Shown here in pieces: positions 33,263 through 41,970 of a stretch of 64,000 nt of DNA; the first letter of the stretch is position 1, and each line of letters opens with the position of its first letter. The translations under genes were made by a program, and so were the position numbers. The notes below the pieces were generated by a model. It was not told where the DNA came from, made no database searches, and saw only the letters and a program-made list of their open reading frames with translations. Origin of the DNA: Lentzea aerocolonigenes (GTDB taxonomy: Bacteria > Actinomycetota > Actinomycetes > Mycobacteriales > Pseudonocardiaceae); the NCBI RefSeq assembly GCF_000955955.1, contig NZ_JYJG01000087.1, positions 3,389-67,388 on the forward strand. Reading direction: 5' to 3'.

Positions 33263-33593
33263 GCACTTGGTCAGAAGCCCTGTCCGCCCCTGTGCTGGTG
33301 CGTCCGCTGGTACCGACAACTCGTGATCGAGTCGCCGCGAACCACACCCGACCGCCGTGGGGGGAGCGGGAGCGCGTGCCGGACCGCTGGACACCAAGGC
33401 GATGGCGGCTGCTGGGTGCGGTTCGGTTGGTGGTGGTGCTTGCAGGGCTCAGTTGGCGAACCCGGGTTCTGCCGGATTCCCGGGTGCCCCTGACGGCAAC
33501 CGGCAGCCGGTGCCCGAAAAGGCACCGCCCCTGCTTGCTGAGGTGCCTCGCCGGGCACCCGTCCAACCCACACGGGCACCGAGGATCGTCAAC
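33263..33593. other. Intergenic region before the eCIS operon
   Basis: 331 bases without a supported gene. An open frame continuous with the Pvc16-like gene extends upstream through most of it, but its product (Gly/Ala/Arg-rich, PVPEKAPPLLAEVPRR) looks non-coding and has no ribosome site. The promoter of the injection operon is expected here. Confidence 0.45.
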
Positions 33594-34235
33594 GTGATCG
33601 CAGACCTGGACGCGACGCTCGAAGCCGTTGTGCTGCGGGCGGTTCCCGAAGGCACGCGGGTCGGTTTCGACACCCCGGCACCGTCCTGGGAGGACGCCGG
33701 GGTCACCGGTCCGCTGGTGAACATGGTGCTGCTGGAGATCGAGCAGCACGCCGACGGCGCGTCCGCGCAACCGTGGCAGGAACGCCGCGACGGCACCGGA
33801 CGGCTGGTCGAGCGGCGGGCAGAGGGCACCCAGTTCGCGTTCACCTACCTCGTCTCGGTGTGGACCGGGGACCGCGTCACCGAACACGCATTGCTCGGTG
33901 CCCTGCTCGCCGCGTTCCCACCCGATGTGCCCGAGCCCCTGCTCGTCGGTGCGGTTCGCGTCGGCGGTGTGCGCGTTCGGGTGGGTTCTGGCGGCGCGCA
34001 CGGCCCGACGTGGCGATCATGGGGTGTGCGCGCCCGCGCGTGTTTGGCGCTCATGGTGATCGCGCGTGTTCCCGTGCTGCAGCCAGAAGAACTCCCCGCC
34101 GCGGTGGAGAGCGTCGCGCTGGCCGTTGCGTCCGAAGTGGACACACGGCGGGTGCCGGTGCCGCTGCCGGGGGAGGGCTGGCAGCGCAGGCGCCGCGGGT
34201 CCGTGATCGAACCGCCGGGTGGGCAGCAGGAGTGA
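33594..34235 (+). CDS. Pvc16/DUF4255-like cap protein of the injection system
   Basis: 213 residues. The N-terminal 130 match the DUF4255 pattern (VIADLDATLEAVVLRAVPE, PLVNMVLLEIEQHADG, FTYLVSVWTGDRVTEHALLG). In Afp/PVC particles, Afp16/Pvc16 caps the distal end of the tube and sheath and sets length. GTG 33594 was chosen because the conserved domain starts there, with GAGG nine bases upstream. It is followed by a 115-base gap with a palindromic operator and then the sheath gene. Confidence 0.82.
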   Translation: MIADLDATLEAVVLRAVPEGTRVGFDTPAPSWEDAGVTGPLVNMVLLEIEQHADGASAQPWQERRDGTGRLVERRAEGTQFAFTYLVSVWTGDRVTEHALLGALLAAFPPDVPEPLLVGAVRVGGVRVRVGSGGAHGPTWRSWGVRARACLALMVIARVPVLQPEELPAAVESVALAVASEVDTRRVPVPLPGEGWQRRRRGSVIEPPGGQQE

Positions 34236-34238
34236 TCG

Positions 34239-34252
34239 TGCCCGATGGGGCA
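34239..34252. promoter_or_regulatory. 14-bp palindrome upstream of the sheath gene
   Basis: TGCCCGATGGGGCA differs at one base from the perfect palindrome TGCCCGATCGGGCA found before member D. It lies just after the Pvc16-like stop and 98 bases before the sheath start, probably marking an internal promoter for the structural genes. Confidence 0.5.
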
Positions 34253-34350
34253 GGCCATGTGCCCTCCGCTGCGCCCGCTCGCGCGGGCATCGACCGGGAC
34301 AGCGGCCGGATTCTGGTCTTGAGGACAGCAACCGAATCGTGGGAGTTGTG

Positions 34351-35895
34351 ATGCCGAACTACCTTTCACCCGGCGTGTACGTCCAGGAGGTCTCTTCAGG
34401 GTCGAAGCCCATCGAGGGCGTCGGCACGGCCGTCGCGGCGTTCGTGGGCTTCGCCGAGAAAGGTCCTTTCCACGAGCCGACGCTCGTGACGAACTGGACG
34501 CAGTTCACCAACACGTTCGGCGGTTTCACCGAGGGGCAGTACCTCGCCCACTCCGTGTACGGCTATTTCCTCAACGGCGGTGGTGTCGCCTACGTCGTGC
34601 GCATCGGTTCCGATGGCGCGCAGCAGGCGCTTCCTCCGGTGGCCACCGCGGAGCTCACCGCGGGGGACGGTTCGGGCAACACCGACGTCAAGGCCTCGTT
34701 GCGGATCAAGGCGTTGGAGGCGGCCAAGGGTGACGTGACCGTCGAGGTGGCGGAGGCGTCCGAGCCGAGCGACGACAGGTTCAAGCTGCTCGTCAAGCAG
34801 GACGGCAAGGTCAGGGAAACTTTCGACAACGTGAGCCTGCACCGCGGCGACAACAACGTCGTGACTGCGGTGCGCGAGAAGTCGCGGCTGATCGAGCTGG
34901 AGGAGACGAAGTGGTCCCCGCTCGCCAAGCGTCCGGAGAGCGGCGTGGTCGAGCTGCGCCGCGAGGAGACGCCGTCCACCGAGCTGGTCGTCAGCGCGGA
35001 GCAGTACGTCGGTGACGCGGCGGACCGCACCGGCTTCGCGGGACTCGAAGCGGTCGACGCGGTCACCATGCTGTGCGTGCCGGATCTCATGGCCGCCTAC
35101 CAGAACGGTGATCTGGACGACGACGGGCTCAAGGCCGTGCAGCTCGCCATGATCGCGCACTGCGAGCTGATGGGTGACCGGGTCGCCATCCTCGACGCGC
35201 CGCCGGGACTCAACGCCCAGCAGGTCAGGACGTGGCGCCAGGACACCGCCGGCTACGACTCGAAGTACGCCGCGCTGTACTGGCCGTGGATCAAGGTGAT
35301 GGACCCGGCCAGCGGCAAGCCGATCACCCTGCCGCCGAGCGCGCACGTGGGTGGCATCTGGGCGCGCAACGACAACGAGCGCGGCGTCCACAAGGCACCG
35401 GCCAACGAGGTCGTGCGCGGTGCGATCACCTTGGAGCGCAACATCACCAGGGGCGAGCAGGACCAGCTCAACCCCATCGGGGTCAACTGCATCCGCGCCT
35501 TCCCCGGCCAGGGCATCAGGGTGTGGGGCGCGCGCACGTTGTCCAGTGACCCGGAGTGGCGCTACCTGAACGTCCGCAGGCTCTTCAACTTCGTGGAGGA
35601 GTCGATCCTGCTGAGCACCAACTGGGTCGTGTTCGAGCCGAACGACCCGAAGCTGTGGGACACGGTGCGGCGCGTCATCTCGTCGTTCCTGCGGACCCTG
35701 TGGCGTTCCGGCGCGTTGTTCGGCCAGACCGCCGAGAGCTCGTTCTACGTCAAGTGTGACGCGGAGAACAACCCGCCGGAGAGCCGCGACCAGGGCTACC
35801 TGAACGTCGAGATCGGCATCGCGCCGGTCAAGCCGGCCGAGTTCATCGTCTTCCGGATCTCCCAGTACGCCGAAGGCGCTGGAGTGCAGGAATAA
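34351..35895 (+). CDS. cis2: eCIS contractile sheath protein
   Basis: 514 residues of the phage-tail sheath family. The N-terminus is diagnostic (YLSPGVYVQEVSSGSKPIEG, then GVGTAVAAFVGFAEKGPF) and the C-terminal domain is well conserved (INPIG-type QLNPIGVNCIRAFPGQGIRV, WGARTLSSDPEWRYLNVRRL). The sheath surrounds the inner tube and contracts to drive it into a target. A variable insertion lies between about residues 100 and 230. ATG 34351 follows GGGAG. First structural gene after the cap protein; the tube gene follows after 30 bases. Confidence 0.97.
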   Translation: MPNYLSPGVYVQEVSSGSKPIEGVGTAVAAFVGFAEKGPFHEPTLVTNWTQFTNTFGGFTEGQYLAHSVYGYFLNGGGVAYVVRIGSDGAQQALPPVATAELTAGDGSGNTDVKASLRIKALEAAKGDVTVEVAEASEPSDDRFKLLVKQDGKVRETFDNVSLHRGDNNVVTAVREKSRLIELEETKWSPLAKRPESGVVELRREETPSTELVVSAEQYVGDAADRTGFAGLEAVDAVTMLCVPDLMAAYQNGDLDDDGLKAVQLAMIAHCELMGDRVAILDAPPGLNAQQVRTWRQDTAGYDSKYAALYWPWIKVMDPASGKPITLPPSAHVGGIWARNDNERGVHKAPANEVVRGAITLERNITRGEQDQLNPIGVNCIRAFPGQGIRVWGARTLSSDPEWRYLNVRRLFNFVEESILLSTNWVVFEPNDPKLWDTVRRVISSFLRTLWRSGALFGQTAESSFYVKCDAENNPPESRDQGYLNVEIGIAPVKPAEFIVFRISQYAEGAGVQE

Positions 35896-35925
35896 CCGGA
35901 ACAACAGCAACGAAGGAGTACTGCA

Positions 35926-36405
35926 GTGACGGAGAAGGACCCCACCGCCGCCGACATCGACCGGCCGATCACAGCGAACCGGTTCGTGCTGTCGCTCGAC
36001 CCGAACGCGAACCTCAAGCCGCTGGGCATCTTCACCGAGCTCACCGGCATCTCCACCGAGGTGGAGCCGGTGGAGTACGTCGCGTCCAACGGCGACAAGG
36101 GCCCGATGAACATGAAGCTGCCCGGCAAGCAGAAGCCACCGACGGTGGTGCTCAAGCGCGGCAAGACGCACAACACGGCGTTGTGGGCGTGGCACCAGAA
36201 CGTGCGGGACGGGCTGTTGAAGCTCGCACGCGTCGACGCCCACCTGACCATGTTCGACAGCGAGGGCAACCGCGTCGCCGGCTACACGCTGCACTACGCC
36301 TGGCCGTCCAAGCTCGAGGTGAGCGGCATGCGCGCAGGCGCGAGCGAGGTGCTCATGGAGACGCTGACCCTCGTGTGCGAGTCGATCACCAGGGCTGACA
36401 TGTGA
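35926..36405 (+). CDS. cis1: eCIS inner tube protein
   Basis: 159 residues of the T4 gp19-like tube family (NRFVLSLDPNANLKPLGIFT, ELTGISTEVEPVEY, VVLKRGKTHNTALWAWHQNV, SEVLMETLTLVCESI). Hexamers stack to form the rigid inner tube inside the sheath. GTG 35926 is preceded by GAAGGAG. The stop overlaps the next start (TGATG), indicating translational coupling. Confidence 0.95.
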   Translation: MTEKDPTAADIDRPITANRFVLSLDPNANLKPLGIFTELTGISTEVEPVEYVASNGDKGPMNMKLPGKQKPPTVVLKRGKTHNTALWAWHQNVRDGLLKLARVDAHLTMFDSEGNRVAGYTLHYAWPSKLEVSGMRAGASEVLMETLTLVCESITRADM

Positions 36406-36794
36406 TGACGGCGCCACAGACGACTCTGCGCACGGAGTTCCCCTTCGTGCTGCCGCGCGGCTACGTCGACGGCAACGGCCAGGTGCACCGCGAAGGCGTG
36501 ATGCGGCTGGCCACCGCCCGTGACGAGCTGGCTCCGCAGAACGACCCGAGAGTTCGGCAGAACCCGCCGTACCTCAGCGTGCTGTTGCTGGAGCGCACCG
36601 TGGTCCGGCTGGGCACTCTGCCCACTGTGGACGAGTCGGTGATCGAGCGGATGTTCGCGTCCGACCTGTCGTTCCTGCAGGACCTGTACCGGCGCATCAA
36701 CGCGGAAGGGCATGCCGAGGCCGCAGTTGCTTGCCCGTCGTGCGGGCACGAGTTCGCGGTGGACCTCTCCGGTGATGCGTCGGGGGAATCCTGA
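36405..36794 (+). CDS. Tail assembly-type protein with CxxC knuckle
   Basis: 129 residues. The first 100 resemble tail-assembly chaperone-like proteins of eCIS loci (TEFPFVLPRGYVDGNGQVHR, VIERMFASDLSFLQDLYRRI), and the end carries a single zinc-knuckle-like CPSCGHEFAVDL. It may help polymerise tube and sheath around the tape measure. ATG 36405 overlaps the tube stop; GTG 36402 is an alternative. Its stop overlaps the CTG start of the next small gene. Confidence 0.85.
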   Translation: MTAPQTTLRTEFPFVLPRGYVDGNGQVHREGVMRLATARDELAPQNDPRVRQNPPYLSVLLLERTVVRLGTLPTVDESVIERMFASDLSFLQDLYRRINAEGHAEAAVACPSCGHEFAVDLSGDASGES

Positions 36795-36958
36795 CGTACA
36801 CGGCCGAGCGGCTGTGGGAAGAGGCCGTGTACGTCGCCTACTACCTGCACTGGTCACTCGACTCGATCCTCGACCTCGAGCACCCGGCGCGCGTGCGGGT
36901 GATCGAACAGCTCAACGACATCCACAGGAAGATCTCCGGCGCAGACGACGGGGAGTGA
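36791..36958 (+). CDS. DUF6760-like small protein with CTG start
   Basis: 55 residues reading TYTAERLWEEAVYVAYYLHW, then SLDSILDLEHPARVRVIEQL. This matches small eCIS proteins annotated DUF6760, which typically start MTYPADRLYEEVAYVAYHF. The family N-terminus falls exactly on CTG 36791, preceded by GGGGGAA and overlapping the previous stop as CTGA; a stop lies in frame just upstream and no ATG or GTG is available before the conserved region. In other eCIS loci it lies, as here, after the assembly protein, suggesting a conserved role in particle assembly. Confidence 0.85.
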   Translation: MTYTAERLWEEAVYVAYYLHWSLDSILDLEHPARVRVIEQLNDIHRKISGADDGE

Positions 36959-36974
36959 GAAGGGAGGGCCCGGC

Positions 36975-39900
36975 ATGCGTTGGCCATGGCAGCGCAAGCG
37001 CGCCAAGACACCGCGAAGCGGCGTCGCGTCGTCGGCGGCCGCTGTGCCCGCTCTGCCCGCGTGGCGCGGTCTTCCCCGGTTGCGTCCGACTCTTCCGCGC
37101 GTGCGCACCACCGCCATCGCCGCCGGCCTGACCGGCGTGCTGCGGACACCCCGTCCGCTCTCTCATGTCAAAGCCGATGTTCAGCCGCGGCCGAGAGGTG
37201 TGGTGCACGGGCTCGCGCACCCGATCGAGCTGTTCCCGGCCGAACCGGTCGAGCTCGTTCATCCCGCACAGCCGGGGGTGAACCCGGTCGAATCCGAGCT
37301 CGGGGTCGACTCGCTGCCGGTGCGGCGGGCGGCGGTCGTGGCCGCTCCGGCCGTCGAGCGGCCCGTGCTGACCCACCCCACGGTGGCGACCGTGGGCGAG
37401 CCCCGTGAGCGGGTTCGGCAGGAACGGCCTGATCTGCCGCCGTGGGCCCAGGTTCTGCTCGACGACGTCGAGGACGACCTGTCGCTGTTCGGCCGGACCA
37501 TGCCACCCACTCCGGCCGCGCAACCGGTGACGCTCGACTCGTGGGAACCGCCGGGCAAGCCGCCGTCGGCCGTGCCGCAACCGACCACGATGCGACGCAG
37601 GCGAGCCGGACTCGGCCTGCCGTCGTCGCGTCCCGGCGGCACGCCGTTCGTGGCACCGGATGCCGAGAACACTCCAGAACCCGAGGAGTTCTCCCCGGAA
37701 CCGGAGATCGACGTCGAGCCCGAGGTCGTCGCCGAACCGGCCACCGTCGCCCGTGCGTTCTTTCGCGCAGCGGAAGTGCCCGCGCAGCAACGGTTCCCGG
37801 AAAACGACGTGCTGGCGCTGCCGGTGCTCCCGGTGCGGGTGCGGCGGCAGGAGGACGAGGCGCCACCGGCCGAGCCAGGCGATGCCGGGACACCGCGGGA
37901 GCTGACCAAGGGTCCCCGGCGGATCACGTCGGCCGGCACCGCGGTGGAGCTCGCGCACCCCCGCGCGACCGGCCGGTCGCGGTCGTCCCGCGACGGCTCA
38001 GCCGACGAGCTGACCGACGAGGACGCGCGGCCGTGGGCGGACGAACGGCTGTCGGGTGACGCCGGGCAGGGTGTCGCGGTGCCGTCCGACATGGTCGAGG
38101 ACTTCCAGCGGCGGCACGGTGTCGACCTGTCGACCGTGATCGTCCACAGAGGACCCGAGGTTTCGGTGGTGGCGGGCGCGTTCGGTGCGCACGCTTTCAC
38201 CAGGGAGGGCGAGGTCTTCCTGCCCGCCGAGGCGGGTTCACTGGACACACCTCGGGCGCGCGCGTTGCTGGCGCACGAACTGACGCACGTCGTGCAGCAC
38301 CGCAGGGCGACGGTGGTGGCCGCCGATCCGGCGCAGGAGGCGCGCAACTGGGAGGACGAGGCACAGGCCGCGGAGCTGCGGTACGACGCGTCCTCCGCAC
38401 CCGTGGCGGCGCATCAGGAACGGGCCCGCTCCCTTGAGCTGGTGCCGCTGCGCCCGCTGGGCGGTGAGCGCGTTCAGTTCGCGCTCGGCGACCGGGCCGT
38501 GCGGCGGATGCGGTCGATCGACGAGCTGGTCCAGGAAGAGCTGGAGAAGCACAACCGCGCCGCGGAGCTGCCGTCGTCCGGCCTGACGAAGCTGACCACC
38601 GCCGACGCGGGCATCCGCGCGCGGGCCGAGGCCGCCTACCAGATGCAGCAGCGGGACCAGTGGAGCGCGGAGTTCGAGACGTTGTCCGCGACGGATCCCC
38701 AGTTCGCCCGCGAGGCGGCCGAGATCGGTGAGGTCCGGCGGATGGAGACGGCCGACGACTTCGACGGCGAGCTGCGGCTGGCCCTCGCGATGATGCGGTA
38801 CCGCAGGTTCGGTGTGTTCCTCGACGAGGAGGACGAGCAGCCCTACCTCGGTGCGGCGCACCAGGAGCGCCGCACCCGGCTGGACGAGGCGACGCGTCGC
38901 AGCCAGCAGCGGCGGAACGCGCCCGCGCCGGGCCCCGTGGTGCCGAGGTTCCGCCCGCCGGACGCCGGGTTGCCCGCGACCGCCACGGGAGTGCGGTCCG
39001 GGCCTGTGCGACCGCCGGTGGCTTCGGCGGGACTGCCCGCGGCCACTGGGCTGCGCGCTGCCGCGACCGGATCGCGTGAGGCCACGTCTGGGCTGGGCGG
39101 GGCCATGATCGGACCGCACAGGGCCCCAGCTGGACGGCATGGGTCCACGGCCGGGGTGTACGACGCCGCGACTGGGCTGCGCGGGCACACGACTGAACTG
39201 CACGGCGCTGCAGCAGGGCTTGGTGGCGCTACGGCTGGACCGCATGGGACCACGGCTGGGCTGCACGGGGCGACAGCTGGAATGCGCGAGGCCACGAGCG
39301 GACTGCCCGAGGCACCGGCGCGGCCTGCGTGGGTGCTGCCAGGGGCCGTCCCGGGATCGAGGGCGGGAGCCGCGGTCGCGGCACTGGTCACGCCACCGCG
39401 ACCAGCGGGGTTCCCGCTCCTGTCGCAGCGACCCGGCGGCGAGGCGACCGCACCGCAGATCGGCGCCGATCCGGTGTCGTTCGCACCGGAACCGGCACCC
39501 GCCGGCGTGGTGCGGACCGCCGGTGCGGCCGTGCTTCCGCTCGTGATGGCGCCCCCGCCCGCGTCGAGTGCCGCGGTGGAGGTCCTGCGACGGCGGATCG
39601 ACGAGATCAGGCCGGTGCGCGCGATGGAGACCGAGGCGGACTTCCAGCGGGAGCACGACCTGACCATGCGCACGATGGCGCTCGGCCGGTTCGGCGTCGA
39701 GCACCTGGAGGACGACGCAGAGCAGCACAGCGCGGGCCACCCGTCGTCGGCCGACGCGCCGCAGAGCCTCCTGCACGAGCGCGAGGCGATGACCTGGCCG
39801 GGCCGCGCGCGCGACCGCGGTGGCGCACTCGATGCCGCACTCGATGCCGCACCGACGCCGGAGGCGGTTCAGGAGCAAGTCGCGGTACCTGGCCCGATTC

Positions 39901-40079
39901 CGCTCGAGGAGGCGCCCGGCACGCCAGCGGAGCAGCAGCCCCGGCTGGACGTGTCACAGCTCGACGACACCACCGTGGAGGACCTCGTGCACCGCATGTA
40001 CGCACGGATCAGGTCACGGCTGCGGCGTGAGCTGATCATCGATCGCGAGCGGGCCGGCCGGCTCGCCGACCGGCGCTAG
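36975..40079 (+). CDS. DUF4157 (eCIS core domain) HELTH protein with repeats
   Basis: 1034 residues. A basic start (MRWPWQRKRAKTPRSG) and a long disordered region precede the DUF4157 domain at about 370-450: DMVEDFQRRHGVDLSTVIVH and RALLAHELTHVVQHRRAT, with the metal-binding HELTH at 434-438. Helical stretches follow (about 510-640), then a degenerate repeat rich in ATGLRxAT/GLxGATAG (about 670-790) and a C-terminal helical domain. DUF4157 is one of the strongest markers of eCIS loci and is often fused to toxin domains; none is recognisable here. It may be a cargo or a luminal protease. ATG 36975 follows GAAGGGAGG. Confidence 0.88.
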   Translation: MRWPWQRKRAKTPRSGVASSAAAVPALPAWRGLPRLRPTLPRVRTTAIAAGLTGVLRTPRPLSHVKADVQPRPRGVVHGLAHPIELFPAEPVELVHPAQPGVNPVESELGVDSLPVRRAAVVAAPAVERPVLTHPTVATVGEPRERVRQERPDLPPWAQVLLDDVEDDLSLFGRTMPPTPAAQPVTLDSWEPPGKPPSAVPQPTTMRRRRAGLGLPSSRPGGTPFVAPDAENTPEPEEFSPEPEIDVEPEVVAEPATVARAFFRAAEVPAQQRFPENDVLALPVLPVRVRRQEDEAPPAEPGDAGTPRELTKGPRRITSAGTAVELAHPRATGRSRSSRDGSADELTDEDARPWADERLSGDAGQGVAVPSDMVEDFQRRHGVDLSTVIVHRGPEVSVVAGAFGAHAFTREGEVFLPAEAGSLDTPRARALLAHELTHVVQHRRATVVAADPAQEARNWEDEAQAAELRYDASSAPVAAHQERARSLELVPLRPLGGERVQFALGDRAVRRMRSIDELVQEELEKHNRAAELPSSGLTKLTTADAGIRARAEAAYQMQQRDQWSAEFETLSATDPQFAREAAEIGEVRRMETADDFDGELRLALAMMRYRRFGVFLDEEDEQPYLGAAHQERRTRLDEATRRSQQRRNAPAPGPVVPRFRPPDAGLPATATGVRSGPVRPPVASAGLPAATGLRAAATGSREATSGLGGAMIGPHRAPAGRHGSTAGVYDAATGLRGHTTELHGAAAGLGGATAGPHGTTAGLHGATAGMREATSGLPEAPARPAWVLPGAVPGSRAGAAVAALVTPPRPAGFPLLSQRPGGEATAPQIGADPVSFAPEPAPAGVVRTAGAAVLPLVMAPPPASSAAVEVLRRRIDEIRPVRAMETEADFQREHDLTMRTMALGRFGVEHLEDDAEQHSAGHPSSADAPQSLLHEREAMTWPGRARDRGGALDAALDAAPTPEAVQEQVAVPGPIPLEEAPGTPAEQQPRLDVSQLDDTTVEDLVHRMYARIRSRLRRELIIDRERAGRLADRR

Positions 40080-40088
40080 GAGCAGTTG

Positions 40089-40619
40089 ATGTTCGACGGA
40101 GCCGTGGGAGCCGTCCAGACGGCCGGGGGTTACGTCACCTCCGCGGGCAACTACGCCAACAACCTGACGCGCACGAGCCCAGGTGTTGTCAGCCAGTTCA
40201 GCGTGGTGATCGACGCGGGCGCGAAGACGTACGACCTCGGCCTGTGGGCCAAAGTGGACGGTCTGTCGGTGCAGTGGGACATGGCCGAGTACCGCGCCGG
40301 TGACATGGGCAACCACCGCTGGTACATGCCCGGCCGGACCAAGTACGCGAACGTCAAGCTCGAACGCGCCGCCTGCGCGGACTCGCAGAAGGTCAAGCAG
40401 TGGTTGACCGAGACGTCGTTCAGCCCCACCGGCTACACCGGCGCGATCAAGCTGCTCGACCCGTCGTGGTCGGGTGACGCGCTGATGACGTGGGAACTGC
40501 GGCACATCGTCCCGTGCCGCTGGTCGGTCGTCGGTTTCCAGGCTTCGGCCAGTGGCGTGGCGCTGGAGACCCTCGAGTTCGCACACGAAGGCTTTCTCGA
40601 CGACCACAAGAAGTCATGA
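40089..40619 (+). CDS. eCIS second tube-like protein (Afp5 type)
   Basis: 176 residues of the gp19-like tube fold (VVSQFSVVIDAGAKTYDLGL, KVDGLSVQWDMAEYRAGDMG, VALETLEFAHEGFL) with an extra N-terminal helix (VGAVQTAGGYVTSAGNYANN). In Afp/PVC and Streptomyces systems, such tube variants form the first rings between the spike hub and the main tube. AGGAG precedes ATG 40089 by six bases. It lies immediately before a second, shorter paralog. Confidence 0.9.
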   Translation: MFDGAVGAVQTAGGYVTSAGNYANNLTRTSPGVVSQFSVVIDAGAKTYDLGLWAKVDGLSVQWDMAEYRAGDMGNHRWYMPGRTKYANVKLERAACADSQKVKQWLTETSFSPTGYTGAIKLLDPSWSGDALMTWELRHIVPCRWSVVGFQASASGVALETLEFAHEGFLDDHKKS

Positions 40620-40632
40620 AGGGGGTGAACCG

Positions 40633-41097
40633 ATGAGCAGCAGACCGCTGAGCCCGCGCGCGGTGCTCGGGATGGCGATGCGCTTCCAGGTGACCGTCGA
40701 CGGGCTCAGCCTGGGCAACTGGGCGACCTGCTCGGGGCTGGCTGTGACGTTCGAGTCGGAGACGGTCATGAGCGGCGGGCAGTACGACGCGGTGAAGCTG
40801 CTGCCCAAGGCGCTCAAGTACTCCACGATCACGCTGAAGCGGATCATGGAGCAGCAGCAGTCCATGGCCGTCCAGCAGTGGCTGCGGCAGTCGGTCAACG
40901 TGTGGATCAACGGCGACCAGACCTATCCCGGTGGCACCGCGCAGATCCAGCTCTTCGACAGCACCGCGGACACCGTGGTCGCGTCGTGGACGCTGCGCGG
41001 CGTCGTGCCGCAGGAGTGGCAGGGACCCGACCTCTCGGCCAACGGAACGGACTTCGCGATCGAGACCCTCCGGCTCGCTCACGAGGGATTCCTGTAG
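40633..41097 (+). CDS. eCIS third tube-like/adaptor protein
   Basis: 154 residues, again the tube fold (MRFQVTVDGLSLGNWATCSG, DAVKLLPKALKYSTITLKRI, FAIETLRLAHEGFL). It is shorter and closer to phage-tail proteins that join tube to hub (Afp5/Afp6 positions). The C-terminal LRLAHEGFL matches LEFAHEGFL of the preceding gene, showing that they are paralogs. ATG 40633 follows GAAGGGGG. Confidence 0.9.
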   Translation: MSSRPLSPRAVLGMAMRFQVTVDGLSLGNWATCSGLAVTFESETVMSGGQYDAVKLLPKALKYSTITLKRIMEQQQSMAVQQWLRQSVNVWINGDQTYPGGTAQIQLFDSTADTVVASWTLRGVVPQEWQGPDLSANGTDFAIETLRLAHEGFL

Positions 41098-41107
41098 GAG
41101 CGTGGCG

Positions 41108-41968
41108 ATGAATTTTCCCCCGAGCGCGCCGATGCCCGGCGGCGGTCCGGCGCCGTCGACCGGCGGCGGCAAGGACTACGACCAGCTGGCGACGCAGTGG
41201 CCCGCCGCGATCCTCTGCGTGGACGGCGACAACGCGGGCACCGTGGCGTTCGACTTCAACCCGCAGACCATGCAGGTGGAGCGGCGATGTGAGAGCCGGT
41301 CGCACGGCAACTCCGCGATGAGCGGTGCCCGGCCACCGGGTGCCACGTTCCGCAGCTTCCTCAAGGCCGACCCGCCGACGATCAGGCTGGACAACCTGAT
41401 CTTCATCGGCACGACGACCAAGCCGAGGGTCGACCAGCTGCTCAACTGGGCCGGCCTGGGCGGCTCGCTGGGCGCGCGGATCAACGCGGGCAGGCGAGCG
41501 GTGACCGCGGAGGAGAGGTACCAGCAGGAGCTCAAGATCAACCCGAGCGCCAAGAAACCGAACCTCTACCAGAAGCTGATGAACCACCAGCCGGTGGTGA
41601 CGTTGTGCTGGGGGCCGGAAGGGTCCGGCATCCGCTACGACGGGGTGATCGAGTCGGTGAACGCCACGTTCACCCGGTTCAGCGCGACCGGCGTTCCGGT
41701 GCAGGCCAAGGTGAACATCACCATCAAGGAGCAGCCGAGCTTCTACGGCACCATGCCGACCAATCCGACGTCGGGCGGTCTGCCCGGCCGCACCGGGCAG
41801 GTCGTCGGCGAGGGTGACAGCCTGCAGCGCATCGCACTCGGCCACTACGGCAGGCCGTCGCACTGGCGTGAGCTCGCCGTGGCCAACGGGATCGACGACC
41901 CGATGCGGGTGCGCCCCGGCCGGACCGTGTACGTGCCGAACCCCGCCGAGCTGGAAAGCGGGCGCTGA
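41108..41968 (+). CDS. LysM-containing hub protein (Afp7 type)
   Basis: 286 residues. The N-terminal 225 form the tail adaptor domain (WPAAILCVDGDNAGTVAFDF, TFRSFLKADPPTIRLDNLIF). The C-terminal 50 residues are a LysM-like module (GEGDSLQRIALGHYGRPSHW, then VRPGRTVYVPNP). In Afp7/gp53-like proteins the LysM domain joins the spike hub to the baseplate wedge. ATG 41108 follows TAGGAG. The stop is two bases before the VgrG-like start. Confidence 0.92.
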   Translation: MNFPPSAPMPGGGPAPSTGGGKDYDQLATQWPAAILCVDGDNAGTVAFDFNPQTMQVERRCESRSHGNSAMSGARPPGATFRSFLKADPPTIRLDNLIFIGTTTKPRVDQLLNWAGLGGSLGARINAGRRAVTAEERYQQELKINPSAKKPNLYQKLMNHQPVVTLCWGPEGSGIRYDGVIESVNATFTRFSATGVPVQAKVNITIKEQPSFYGTMPTNPTSGGLPGRTGQVVGEGDSLQRIALGHYGRPSHWRELAVANGIDDPMRVRPGRTVYVPNPAELESGR

Positions 41969-41970
41969 CC

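Noticed and set aside
38238..39878. A 546-codon minus-strand frame within the DUF4157 gene
   Set aside because: Antisense shadow of the repeat region; translation is Ser/Arg/Gly-rich and no start signal is present.
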